From Mesorhizobium sp. M00.F.Ca.ET.216.01.1.1 (GTDB taxonomy: Bacteria > Pseudomonadota > Alphaproteobacteria > Rhizobiales > Rhizobiaceae), in contig NZ_SADR02000013.1 of the NCBI RefSeq assembly GCF_004010325.2, positions 124,001-188,000 of the forward strand: DNA of 64,000 bases, read 5' to 3'. A program made the translations under genes and the position numbers. The notes below the pieces were generated by a model. The model was not told the DNA's origin. It did no database searches and saw only the letters and a program-made list of their open reading frames with translations. Shown piece by piece: positions 42,609-50,971 of the stretch; position 1 is the first letter of the stretch, and every line of letters starts with the position of its first letter.

Positions 42609-42672
42609 ATCACAATCTACAGCGCCGCGCGTCCTCTTGGACGCGCAAAGGACGCTGCAGCACTTTTAGTTT

Positions 42673-42716
42673 GCGCATGATCCTTTCCGAAAATTCCGAT
42701 TTTCGGGGTCATGCGC
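42673..42716. repeat. Rhizobial palindromic intergenic repeat (second copy)
   Basis: Outer arms GCGCATGA and TCATGCGC with inner arms CCGAAAA and TTTTCGG, the same family as 23157-23205. It lies in the gap between the binding-protein gene and the first permease of one operon, where it may form an mRNA hairpin. Confidence 0.7.
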
Positions 42717-42791
42717 TGAGATCCTCCCCGGGCGTCCGGAGTATATTGCGCTCCGGGCGCCCACCCCACCAAGGCAAAGGAAACACCCATC

Positions 42792-43637
42792 ATGCACGGC
42801 AAGGCTCTGCCCTATCTGCTGCTGATGCCAGCGACGCTGTTCCTCTGCATCTTCTTCCTCTACCCGTTCGCGCTGGTCGCCTTCGAGGCATTCACCCGCG
42901 ACGGCGCCTTCACTCTCGACAATTTCCGCACCATGGCCGGCAGCTGGAAGTTCCCGGTCACCGTCCGCAACACACTGCTGCTTGCCGCCGTCGTCGTGCC
43001 GATCCAGCTGGTCATGGCGCTGTTGATGGCGAGCGTGGTGTCGCGGCTTGAGACCGGGCGCAGCGCCGCCCTCTATATCTTCGCCATACCACTCGGCATT
43101 TCCGATCTTGCCGCCGGCCTGATCTGGCTCGCCATCTTCGAGCAATCCGGCTTCCTGAACACGCTGCTCTCCAACCTCGGCGTCATCGACCGGCCGATCA
43201 TGTTCCTCGGCTATCAAGGCAAGCTGACGATTTTCATTGCCGTGGCGCTGGCCGAGATCTGGCGCGCGACGGCAATCATGATGGTCATCCTGGTCGCCGG
43301 CATGGGCCTTATCCCACGCGAATATTACGAGGCGGCGGAAGTGTTTGGGGCGAGTCCGTGGGAGCGCTTCGTCCGCATCACCCTGCCGTTGCTTCGCCCC
43401 AGCCTGCAGACGGCGATCATCCTGCGCGTCATCCTTGCCTTCGAGGTCTTCGCCGTGGTCGCCGCCCTTGGCGGAACCAATCTGCCGGTGCTGATGGGCG
43501 AAACCTACAACTGGCAGTTCGCCTTGCAGGACCGCAATGTCGCCGCCGCCATGGCGCTGCTCATCCTCGCCATCTCGATCGGCTTCACGCTGTTCTTCCT
43601 GCGGGTGCTGCGCGTGCCCCAGGAGGCCCGGATATGA
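42792..43637 (+). CDS. CUT1 sugar ABC transporter permease (MalF type)
   Basis: A 281-residue permease starting MHGKALPYLLLMPATLFLCIFFLYPFALVAFEAF. Six hydrophobic segments are present and an EAA loop IPREYYEAAEVFGASPWERFVRITLPLLRP. The stop overlaps the next permease start by four bases (ATGA). It forms the membrane channel of the LacI-linked importer together with the 43634-44497 product. Confidence 0.93.
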   Translation: MHGKALPYLLLMPATLFLCIFFLYPFALVAFEAFTRDGAFTLDNFRTMAGSWKFPVTVRNTLLLAAVVVPIQLVMALLMASVVSRLETGRSAALYIFAIPLGISDLAAGLIWLAIFEQSGFLNTLLSNLGVIDRPIMFLGYQGKLTIFIAVALAEIWRATAIMMVILVAGMGLIPREYYEAAEVFGASPWERFVRITLPLLRPSLQTAIILRVILAFEVFAVVAALGGTNLPVLMGETYNWQFALQDRNVAAAMALLILAISIGFTLFFLRVLRVPQEARI

Positions 43638-44497
43638 CAGGCGCGGATATGAGCACTGTCGCCGCTGAAGCCCCAGGTGCCGCGACCGTCGACGCGCGCA
43701 AGGCCGGCGACTGGCTGCTCGTCGCTACCGTCATCCTGCTTTGCGTCTGGGTGCTGCTGCCGATCTACCTGCTGATCGTCAACGCGCTGTCGTCGCCGGA
43801 GGAGGTGACCGCTTTTCCCAAGCGCTTCTTTCCGTCCTTCGATGTCGGCAGCCTTTCCTTCTTCATCAATTTCGCCGGTGTCGCCAAGGCGCTGTGGAAC
43901 TCGGTCCTTGTCGCCACGCTGACGATGATCCTCTCCATCGGCTTCGGCGCGCCGGCCGGCTACGCACTGTCACGCTTCGATTTTCGGGGCAAGGGCACGT
44001 TCCGCTTCCTGGTGCTGATGACCCGCGCCTTTCCGTTGCCGCTGCTGGCGCTGCCGTTGGCGGTGATGTTCATCCGCACCGGCCTCGACGACACCGCCAT
44101 CGGGCTGGCACTGGTCCACACCACGCTGGCGCTGCCGTTTGCCGTGCTGATCACCTTCTCGCTTTTCTCGGGCATTCCGGTCGAGCTGGAGGAGGCTGCC
44201 TGGACGCTCGGCTGCACACGGCTGCAGGCGTTTCGCAAGGTCATCCTGCCGCTGGCATTGCCGGGTATTGCGGCCTCGGCCGTTTTCGCCTTCACCATTT
44301 CCTGGAACGAGGTGTTTGCCGCCGCCGTGCTCACAATCGAGAACCGGACGCTGACTGCCTTCCTGCTGCAGAGCCTCGGTGAATCGCCGCTCTACCTCAA
44401 ATTCGCCGGTGGTGCCGCTTTGGTCGTGCCGGCGCTGATCTTCATTTTCGCCGTCAGGAAATATCTGTTTTCCATGTGGGGGATCGCCAACCGATGA
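43634..44497 (+). CDS. CUT1 sugar ABC transporter permease (MalG type)
   Basis: A 287-residue permease with a short soluble N terminus of about 25 residues. The first helix is LLVATVILLCVWVLLPIYLLIVNALSSPEEV. It also has PAGYALSRFDFRGKGTFRFLVLMTRAFPLPLLALPLAV and the EAA loop VELEEAAWTLGCTRLQAFRKVILPLALPG. I used the ATG at 43634, coupled to the preceding stop; the open frame extends further left but inside the other permease gene. It is followed by the ATPase gene after 21 bases. Confidence 0.92.
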   Translation: MTGADMSTVAAEAPGAATVDARKAGDWLLVATVILLCVWVLLPIYLLIVNALSSPEEVTAFPKRFFPSFDVGSLSFFINFAGVAKALWNSVLVATLTMILSIGFGAPAGYALSRFDFRGKGTFRFLVLMTRAFPLPLLALPLAVMFIRTGLDDTAIGLALVHTTLALPFAVLITFSLFSGIPVELEEAAWTLGCTRLQAFRKVILPLALPGIAASAVFAFTISWNEVFAAAVLTIENRTLTAFLLQSLGESPLYLKFAGGAALVVPALIFIFAVRKYLFSMWGIANR

Positions 44498-44518
44498 CGC
44501 GCGAGAGGGAGATGGCTC

Positions 44519-45559
44519 ATGGCTGAAATCGCTATCAAGGGAGTGGCCAAGCGCTTCGGCGGCTTCACCGCACTGCATCAGGTCGACCTCACCATCGCCG
44601 ACCAGGAATTCATGGTGCTGCTCGGCGCCTCGGGCTGCGGCAAGACCACGCTGCTCAGGATCGTCGCCGGTCTCGAAACCCCAAGCCAGGGCGAGGTCTG
44701 GATCGGCGGTCGCCGTGTCGACCATCTGCCGCCGCGCGACCGCGGCATCGCCATGGTGTTCCAGAATTATGCCGTCTTCCCGCATTTGACCGTGTTCGAG
44801 AACATCGCTTTCGGGCTGCGCATGAAGAAGCTGCCGCAGCAGGAGGTCGAACGCCGCGTCAACAGCACCGCAGAGCTCATGCATATCGAGCAACTCCTGA
44901 AGCGCTACTCCGGCCAGCTTTCCGGCGGCCAGCGCCAGCGCGTTGCCGTCGCCCGGGCGCTCGCCATGGAGCCCGACGTGATCCTGATGGACGAGCCGCT
45001 GTCAAACCTCGACGCGTTGCTGCGGCTGGAGATGCGCGCCGAGCTCAAGGGCGTGCTTGCTGCGTCGAAGACCACCACCATCTACGTCACCCACGACCAG
45101 GTCGAGGCGATGAGCCTAGCCGACCGCATCGCTGTCATGCATCAGGGCCGCATCGTCCAGGCGGCCTCGCCGGTCGAGGTCTATCGCAATCCGGCCGCCC
45201 GCTTCGTCGGCTCCTTCATCGGCAACCCGCCGATGAATTTCATTCCGGCGGTGAAGGCTGCGAACGGCAGCTGGACCGTCGCCGGCCTGACGCTGCCCGG
45301 CCCGAAGTCGGACAAGCAAAAAATAGAATTCGCCATCCGCCCGGAGGATATCGACGCCGGCGACGAAGGGCTGGAAGCCACCGTGCGCGTCATCGAACCG
45401 CTCGGCCCGCACACGCTGGTCACCTGCGATGTCGAGGGCGGCCTGTTTCGCGCCATCCTCGATTCCAATACCGCCGTAGCCGTAGGCGATCGCCTGCGGC
45501 TTTCTCCCAAACCCGACCGCATCCGCTGGTTCGATCCCGAAACGACGAATGCACTCTGA
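44519..45559 (+). CDS. CUT1 sugar ABC transporter ATP-binding protein (MalK/UgpC type)
   Basis: A 346-residue ATPase with Walker A GASGCGKTT at 36-44, LSGGQRQR from 134, Walker B VILMDEP and the H-loop YVTHDQVEAMSLADRI. The C-terminal TOBE-like segment (FAIRPEDIDAGDEGLEATVRVIEPLGPHTLVTCDV) is typical. It is the fourth transporter component of the LacI-linked unit. It stops at 45559, 16 bases before the preferred start of the GH63 gene. Confidence 0.95.
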   Translation: MAEIAIKGVAKRFGGFTALHQVDLTIADQEFMVLLGASGCGKTTLLRIVAGLETPSQGEVWIGGRRVDHLPPRDRGIAMVFQNYAVFPHLTVFENIAFGLRMKKLPQQEVERRVNSTAELMHIEQLLKRYSGQLSGGQRQRVAVARALAMEPDVILMDEPLSNLDALLRLEMRAELKGVLAASKTTTIYVTHDQVEAMSLADRIAVMHQGRIVQAASPVEVYRNPAARFVGSFIGNPPMNFIPAVKAANGSWTVAGLTLPGPKSDKQKIEFAIRPEDIDAGDEGLEATVRVIEPLGPHTLVTCDVEGGLFRAILDSNTAVAVGDRLRLSPKPDRIRWFDPETTNAL

Positions 45560-45575
45560 AAGACCTGAAGCCTCC

Positions 45576-46847
45576 ATGACTGCTCTTGCCAAGAACGACA
45601 TCATCGCCCGTGCCGTCGAGGTGCTCAGGGAAAACGACCACGGCGCCTACACCATCCCGACGAAGGGCCTCTACCCGTTTCAGTGGAACTGGGACTCCTG
45701 CCTCACAGCGCTCGGTCTTGCGCACTATGACGAGGCGCGGGCATGGACCGAGATCGAGACGCTGTTCGCGCACCAGTGGCCGGACGGCATGGTGCCGCAC
45801 ATCGTCTTCCATGTCTGGAGCGACGGCTATTTTCCTGGACCCGAGGTCTGGCGGACCGGTCGCCCGACGGCCACTTCAGGCATCACCCAGCCGGCTGTTG
45901 CCGGCTTTGCCGTGCGCCGCCTGTTCGACCGGGCAAGCGACAAGAAGCTGGCGACGGAGCGTGCCCGCGCACTGCTGCCGAAGATCGATGCCTGGCATCG
46001 CTGGTTCTACGAGAACCGCGACCCCAAGGGCGAAGGGCTGGTCGCCATCATTCATCCCTGGGAGTCCGGCCGTGACAATTCGATCGATTGGGACGACGCC
46101 TTCGAGCGCGTGCCGACCGAAGGCGTCGAGCCCTACACCCGCCGCGACATCCTGCATGCCGACCCGGCGCATCGCCCGACAAGAGCGCAATACGACCGCT
46201 ACCTGTGGCTGGTGCAGCATTTCCGCGGGCTCGGCTGGGACAATGCCCGGCTGCATGACGCCTCGCCTTTCCAGATCGTCGATCCCGGCTTCAATGCCAT
46301 CCTGATCCGCGCCGCGGCCGATCTTGCCGATCTCGCCGAAGCGCTGGGCGAGGGCGAGATCGCCATTGCCAATCGCGCCCGCGCCAAAAAAGGCCTCGCG
46401 GCGATGGAGCGGCTGTGGAGCGATGCGCACGGCCAGTATCTTTGCCTCGACCGCATCACAGGAAGACTGGTCGACAGCGCCTCCGTCGGCGGCATCCTGC
46501 CCGCCTTCGCGGCCGTCCCGAAGGCCCGTGCCGCGGCAATCGCCGCAACCGTGGAGCGCCTTGCCGGGAAGGCTCGTCACGTCGTGCCGTCGCATGATCC
46601 CGACGATCCGCGCTTCGATGCCAAGCGCTACTGGCGCGGCCCGGTCTGGCTGGTGGTCAACTACATGATCACCGACGGTCTTGCCGCCGCCGGCCATGCT
46701 GAAGCTGCCAAGCGCATCACCCAGTCCAGTCTCGACCTGATCAGCGAAAGCGGCTTTGCCGAATATTACGACCCGCTCACCGGCGAACCGCTCGGTGGCG
46801 GCCGCTTCACCTGGACGGCGGCAATGGTGATCGAGTTCTTGCGCTGA
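45576..46847 (+). CDS. GH63-type glycoside hydrolase, glucosylglycerate/mannosylglycerate hydrolase-like
   Basis: A 423-residue (alpha/alpha)6-barrel protein. It has GLYPFQWNWDSCLTALGL near the N terminus, HQWPDGMVPHIVFH, ESGRDNSIDWDDAF (acid region, D167-D174) and FAEYYDPLTGEPLGGGRFTWTAA with E396. These are the features of the short bacterial GH63 enzymes that hydrolyse glucosylglycerate or mannosylglycerate. No signal peptide is seen, so it should act after uptake by the ABC importer encoded just upstream. The start at 45576 (MTALAKND) is preferred; an ATG at 45549 overlaps the ATPase gene. Substrate is inference. Confidence 0.82.
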   Translation: MTALAKNDIIARAVEVLRENDHGAYTIPTKGLYPFQWNWDSCLTALGLAHYDEARAWTEIETLFAHQWPDGMVPHIVFHVWSDGYFPGPEVWRTGRPTATSGITQPAVAGFAVRRLFDRASDKKLATERARALLPKIDAWHRWFYENRDPKGEGLVAIIHPWESGRDNSIDWDDAFERVPTEGVEPYTRRDILHADPAHRPTRAQYDRYLWLVQHFRGLGWDNARLHDASPFQIVDPGFNAILIRAAADLADLAEALGEGEIAIANRARAKKGLAAMERLWSDAHGQYLCLDRITGRLVDSASVGGILPAFAAVPKARAAAIAATVERLAGKARHVVPSHDPDDPRFDAKRYWRGPVWLVVNYMITDGLAAAGHAEAAKRITQSSLDLISESGFAEYYDPLTGEPLGGGRFTWTAAMVIEFLR

Positions 46848-46863
46848 GCGTAAGACCACCCTT

Positions 46864-46890
46864 CCTTCTCCCACAAGAGAGGGGAGAAGG
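46864..46890. terminator. Hairpin between convergent GH63 and fba genes
   Basis: Perfect nine-base arms CCTTCTCCC and GGGAGAAGG around a nine-base loop, placed between two converging genes. There is no T tail, so it may be a bidirectional stop or the core of an intergenic repeat like the one at 25361-25530. Confidence 0.45.
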
Positions 46891-46928
46891 AGAGCCGCAC
46901 CTGGCTGCAACGCCGGCGTCAGCTGGCG

Positions 46929-47993
46929 CTAGCCGAACTTCGGATCGAGACTGCCCGATTTGTAACGCTTGGCCATTTCCGACAGCGGCAGCGGCTTGAT
47001 CTTCGGCGCATTGCCGGCGGTACCGAACTGCTCGAACCGCTCCTTGCACAGCTTCCTCATGGCGGCCATCGCCGGCGTCAGGTATTTGCGCGGGTCGAAC
47101 TCCGAAGGGTTCTCGGTCAGCACCTTGCGGATGGCACCGGTCAGCGCCATGCGGTTGTCGGTGTCGATGTTGATCTTGCGCACGCCGTGCTTGATGCCGC
47201 GCTGAATCTCCTCGACCGGCACGCCCCATGTCGGCTTCATCTGGCCGCCATATTTGTTGATGATCTCCTGCAGCTCTTCCGGCACCGAGGACGAGCCGTG
47301 CATGACGAGGTGCATGTTCGGCAGGCGGCGGTGAATCTCCTCGATGACGTTCATGGCGAGCACGGCGCCATCGGGCTTGCGTGAGAACTTGTAGGCGCCG
47401 TGGCTGGTGCCCATGGCGACGGCCAGCGCATCGACATGGGTGTCGCGCACGAACTGCTCGGCCTGCACGGGGTCGGTCAGCAACTGATCGTGGCTGATGG
47501 TGCCCTCGACGCCATGGCCGTCTTCCTGTTCGCCGCCGCCCATCTCCAGCGATCCGAGAACGCCGATCTCGCCTTCCACCGAAACGCCGCCCCAATGCGC
47601 CATGTTGGCGACGCGGCGCGTAATGCCCGAATTATAGCCGTAGTCGGCCGGTGTCTTGCCGTCTTCCTTCAGCGACCCATCCATCATCACCGAGGTGAAG
47701 CCGTACTGGATCGCGGTAACGCAGGTGGCCTCGTTGTTGCCGTGGTCGAGATGCATGCAGACCGGGATGTCGGGATGGATTTCGACCAGCGCGTCGATCA
47801 GCTTGGCCAGCACGACATCGTTGGCATAGGCACGCGCCCCGCGGCTCGCCTGCAGGATGACCGGCGACTTGGTCTCTTCGGCGGCCTCCATGATGGCGAG
47901 GCCCTGTTCCATATTGTTCATGTTGAAGGCAGGCACGCCATAGCCGTGTTCGGCGGCATGGTCGAGCAATTGTCTCAGTGTGATGCGAGCCAC
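46929..47993 (-). CDS. fba: Class II fructose-bisphosphate aldolase
   Basis: A 354-residue zinc aldolase with GVPAFNMNNMEQGLAIMEAAEETKSPVILQASRGAR. It has the zinc and catalytic region PVCMHLDHGNNEATCVTAIQYGFTSVMMDGS, EGEIGVLG and the second histidine site (AMGTSHGAYKF, VMHGSSSVPEEL). The C terminus has the CbbA/Fba-type GIKHGVRKINIDTDNRMALTGAIRKV. It splits fructose-1,6-bisphosphate to triose phosphates in glycolysis and gluconeogenesis. It is a single gene convergent with the GH63 gene. Confidence 0.96.
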   Translation of the reverse strand: MARITLRQLLDHAAEHGYGVPAFNMNNMEQGLAIMEAAEETKSPVILQASRGARAYANDVVLAKLIDALVEIHPDIPVCMHLDHGNNEATCVTAIQYGFTSVMMDGSLKEDGKTPADYGYNSGITRRVANMAHWGGVSVEGEIGVLGSLEMGGGEQEDGHGVEGTISHDQLLTDPVQAEQFVRDTHVDALAVAMGTSHGAYKFSRKPDGAVLAMNVIEEIHRRLPNMHLVMHGSSSVPEELQEIINKYGGQMKPTWGVPVEEIQRGIKHGVRKINIDTDNRMALTGAIRKVLTENPSEFDPRKYLTPAMAAMRKLCKERFEQFGTAGNAPKIKPLPLSEMAKRYKSGSLDPKFG

Positions 47994-48165
47994 CCAATAG
48001 TCTCCCGTATCTGGTTTCGAGCGCAGCGTTGCGGGCTGCCCGGTTGCCGTTCAGCCATCGATGCTTCTGGCCGGATTTCGGTGCAACCGCAACAGTCACA
48101 AGGCTTCGGCTGGTGCAATTCTTGTTGCAGCGCTGAAATCCGGCATTTCCAATGGTCGATGGATC

Positions 48166-48639
48166 TCACGCCGCGATCTGTTCGCGCGCGGCCAGGATCT
48201 GCACGCAGGCATTGGCCGCTTCCTTGCCCTTGACCTGGAAGTGCTCGAAGAAGAAGCGGTGATGGTCGGCGCTGTCATGGTAGTTGTGCGGCGTGAGCAC
48301 CGCTGAAAGCACCGGCACGCCGGTCGACAGCTGCACGTTCATCATGCCGTCGATGACGGCGCTTGCCACGAACTCGTGCCGGTAGATGCCGCCGTTGACG
48401 ACGAACGCTGCACCCAGGATCGCGGCATAGCGGTCGGTCCCAGCCAGCGTCTTTGCGTGCAGCGGAATCTCGTATGCGCCCGGCACGTCGAAGACATCGA
48501 CGGCGAAGCGGTTCTCCCCGAGCACGGCCAGTTCCGCCTTGAATGCCTCGACGCACTGGTCGACGATATCGGCGTGCCAGCGCGCGCGAATGACGGCAAT
48601 GCGGGAAGTTTCATAGTCCTTGGGGGAATGCTGATTCAT
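48166..48639 (-). CDS. ribH2: 6,7-dimethyl-8-ribityllumazine synthase, type II (RibH2)
   Basis: A 157-residue protein with ARWHADIVDQCVEAFKAEL, FDVPGAYEIPLHAKTLA, AILGAAFVVNGGIYRHEFVASAVIDGMM and TGVPVLSAVLTPHNYHDSADHHRFFFEHFQVKGKEAA. These match the RibH2 form known from Brucella and Mesorhizobium, which differs from the housekeeping RibH1. It joins 5-amino-6-ribitylamino-uracil and 3,4-dihydroxybutanone phosphate in riboflavin synthesis. An FMN riboswitch lies upstream at 48721-48860. The ATG at 48639 is preceded by AAGGATGG. Confidence 0.95.
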   Translation of the reverse strand: MNQHSPKDYETSRIAVIRARWHADIVDQCVEAFKAELAVLGENRFAVDVFDVPGAYEIPLHAKTLAGTDRYAAILGAAFVVNGGIYRHEFVASAVIDGMMNVQLSTGVPVLSAVLTPHNYHDSADHHRFFFEHFQVKGKEAANACVQILAAREQIAA

Positions 48640-48720
48640 GCGTCCATCCTTCCGTTTCGAACCAGGATCAGGACGCACGATACGGAGTCCCGGCCGTGAA
48701 AAAGCGGGCCGTTTTCCGTT

Positions 48721-48860
48721 CGTTCTCTTTCATCCGGACTATAACCGTCGGCTCCGGAATCACACCGGATCTGCTGACCTTTCCGAAAACTCGAAAAGCG
48801 CTCGCGGGCTTGGGCCGAGACCCTTACCGCCGGTGGGGACTTTCACCCCGCCCTGAGAAC
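48721..48860 (-). promoter_or_regulatory. FMN riboswitch (RFN element) upstream of ribH2
   Basis: Read on the minus strand, the leader contains the RFN landmarks in order: GGGGTGAAAGTCCCCACCGG-CGGTA, AGCCCGCGAGCG, GGTCAGCAGATCCGGTG, TTCCGGAGCCGACGGTTAT-AGTCCGGATG and AAAGAGAACG. This is the conserved six-helix FMN aptamer. The ribH2 start lies about 80 bases downstream. High FMN is expected to lower RibH2 synthesis. No classical terminator with a T tail follows, so control may act on translation. Confidence 0.95.
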
Positions 48861-48871
48861 ATTGACGCGCT

Positions 48872-48900
48872 TGTATGGAAGGGCAGGGCGCTGCTGTCAA
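48872..48900 (-). promoter_or_regulatory. Sigma-70 promoter of the ribH2 leader
   Basis: On the minus strand TTGACA (48900-48895) is separated by exactly 17 bases from CATACA (48877-48872). Transcription would start near 48865, only a few bases before the FMN aptamer, as expected for a riboswitch leader. Confidence 0.6.
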
Positions 48901-49130
48901 TCGCCGCTAGGGCCGCATTTGGGGGTAGATGTAAGATAGGATCATCGGCGACCGGGAAACATCGCCTTCAGGCATTCATGCGACGTCCCCGTGGTGTTCC
49001 GTGGCTTCCACCTGTTGATGACTGTAGCGCTCATACCGAATGCACCGCACTACGGCATTCGCCTGCTTGGATGATGACGCGACCGGCGTATGATTAGAAG
49101 TATCCGGCAAGGACATTTCGGGAGGATGGG
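48901..49130. other. Intergenic stretch between ribH2 promoter and acyl-CoA synthetase gene
   Basis: About 230 bases with no supported gene. The only recognised element is a GGGAGG ribosome site just before the ATG at 49131. No hairpin with a T tail or clear operator was found. Confidence 0.5.
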
Positions 49131-50771
49131 ATGGGCAATCCCTATGAACAGGACCTCGACAGGAATCCGGCCAACCACCAGCCGCTGACGCCACTCACCT
49201 ATCTGGAGCGGGCGGCAAAGACTTTCCCCGACCATGTCGCCATCATCCATGGCCGCCAGCAAACCACCTATCGCGATTTTTGGCGCCAGTCTCTGAAGTT
49301 TGCTTCGGCGCTGCAAAAGCACGGCATCGGCAAGGGTGATACAGTCACGGTGATGCTGTCGAATACGCCGCCGATGCTGGAGGCGCATTTCGGCGTGCCG
49401 ATGTCCAAGGCGGTCCTGCATTCGCTCAACACCCGCCTCGACGCCGCGGTCATCGCTTTCCAGCTCGACCATGCCGAAACGAAAGTACTTCTCGTCGATC
49501 GCGAATTCGCCGGCGTCGTCAGGGACGCACTGGCGCTGGCCAAGGTGAAGCCGCTCGTCATCGACTATGACGATCCCGAATACGCCGCCGATGCTCCCTA
49601 TCCGAAAGGCGAGTGGATCGGCACACTCGACTACGAGGACTTTGTCGCCGGCGGCGACGAGGATTTCGCCTGGTCGATGCCCGATGACGAATGGGACGCC
49701 ATCTCGCTCAACTACACCTCCGGCACCACAGGCAATCCGAAGGGCGTCGTCAACCACCATCGCGGGGCGGCGCTGATGGCCTACGCCAACACCATCCATG
49801 CCGGCATGGCCAAGCATGCAGTCTACCTGTGGACGCTGCCGATGTTCCACGCCAACGGCTGGTGCTTTCCGTGGACGCTGGCCGTGCAGGCCGGCACCCA
49901 TGTCTGCCTGCGCTGGGTGCGATCGAAGCCGATCTACGACGCCATCGCCGATCACGGTGTCACCCATCTCTGTGGCGCGCCGATCGTCATGTCGGTGCTG
50001 ATCAACGCCAAAGACGAGGACAAGCGTGAATTCCCGCAGACGGTCATCTTCAACACCGCGGCGGCGCCGCCGCCGGAGTCCGTTCTGTCGGGCATGGCCG
50101 ATGCCGGCTTCGTCGTCACCCATCTCTACGGCCTGACGGAGACCTATGGCCCGGCGGTGGTCAATGAATGGCATGGCGAATGGGACAGGCTGGAGAAGGG
50201 CTCGAGAGCGGCGAAAAAGGCCAGGCAGGGCGTGCGCTATGCCGCGCTCGAAGACCTAACGGTGATGGAACCAGCAACGATGCAAAGGACGCCGGTCGAC
50301 GGCGAAACCATCGGCGAGGTGATGTTCCGCGGCAATATCGTCATGAAGGGCTATCTGAAGAACCGCAAGGCGACCGACGAGGCCTTCGCCGGCGGCTGGT
50401 TCCACTCCGGCGATCTCGGCGTCATGCATCCAGACGGCTACATCCAGCTCAAGGACCGCTCCAAGGACATCATCATCTCAGGCGGCGAGAACATCTCCTC
50501 GATCGAGGTCGAGGAGGCGCTCTACAAGCATCCAGCGGTCGCCTCCTGCGGTGTTGTTGCGAGATCCGACGACAAATGGGGCGAGGTGCCGATCGCCTAT
50601 GTCGAGCTGAAGCCGGGCAAGACGGCGACCGAGGCTGAGATCATCGAGCACTGCCGCGGGCTGCTTGCCCGCTACAAGATGCCGAAGGCGGTGATCTTCG
50701 CCGAAATCCCGAAGACCTCGACCGGGAAAATCCAGAAGTTCCGGTTGAGAGAAATGGCCAACGGCGTCTGA
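49131..50771 (+). CDS. AMP-forming acyl-CoA synthetase
   Basis: A 546-residue ANL-superfamily ligase. It has the P-loop-like YTSGTTGNPKGVV, the HLYGLTETYGPAV motif and DLGVMHPDGYIQLKDRSKDIIISGGENISSIEVEEAL. The catalytic lysine lies in KTSTGKIQKFRLR near the C terminus. It activates a carboxylic acid with ATP and joins it to CoA; chain length cannot be judged. A GGGAGG site precedes the ATG. It is a single gene, followed 200 bases later by a TetR gene. Confidence 0.94.
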   Translation: MGNPYEQDLDRNPANHQPLTPLTYLERAAKTFPDHVAIIHGRQQTTYRDFWRQSLKFASALQKHGIGKGDTVTVMLSNTPPMLEAHFGVPMSKAVLHSLNTRLDAAVIAFQLDHAETKVLLVDREFAGVVRDALALAKVKPLVIDYDDPEYAADAPYPKGEWIGTLDYEDFVAGGDEDFAWSMPDDEWDAISLNYTSGTTGNPKGVVNHHRGAALMAYANTIHAGMAKHAVYLWTLPMFHANGWCFPWTLAVQAGTHVCLRWVRSKPIYDAIADHGVTHLCGAPIVMSVLINAKDEDKREFPQTVIFNTAAAPPPESVLSGMADAGFVVTHLYGLTETYGPAVVNEWHGEWDRLEKGSRAAKKARQGVRYAALEDLTVMEPATMQRTPVDGETIGEVMFRGNIVMKGYLKNRKATDEAFAGGWFHSGDLGVMHPDGYIQLKDRSKDIIISGGENISSIEVEEALYKHPAVASCGVVARSDDKWGEVPIAYVELKPGKTATEAEIIEHCRGLLARYKMPKAVIFAEIPKTSTGKIQKFRLREMANGV

Positions 50772-50924
50772 GGGCGCCTGACTGCCCATCGGAAAATGTC
50801 TGTACGGCTGTTCGCCCTCAGGGCTTCACCGCGCTGACCGTTCCCGCCAAATAGTGTCAACATCTGTCACCAGTCGTGCAGGCCGGCCAACGTGTGTGTT
50901 GACAGATGACGGATTTCAAATTAT

Positions 50925-50952
50925 GAGTGACGAAATTCAAAATTCGTCATTC
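50925..50952. promoter_or_regulatory. Inverted repeat upstream of the TetR gene, probable operator
   Basis: Perfect seven-base arms TGACGAA (50928-50934) and TTCGTCA (50943-50949), extended with GA and TC outside one mismatch, around an AT-rich centre. It ends 20 bases before the TetR start, where a TetR dimer usually binds to repress itself and the efflux genes downstream. Confidence 0.55.
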
Positions 50953-50971
50953 GTAACTTGGCCAATGAAAA

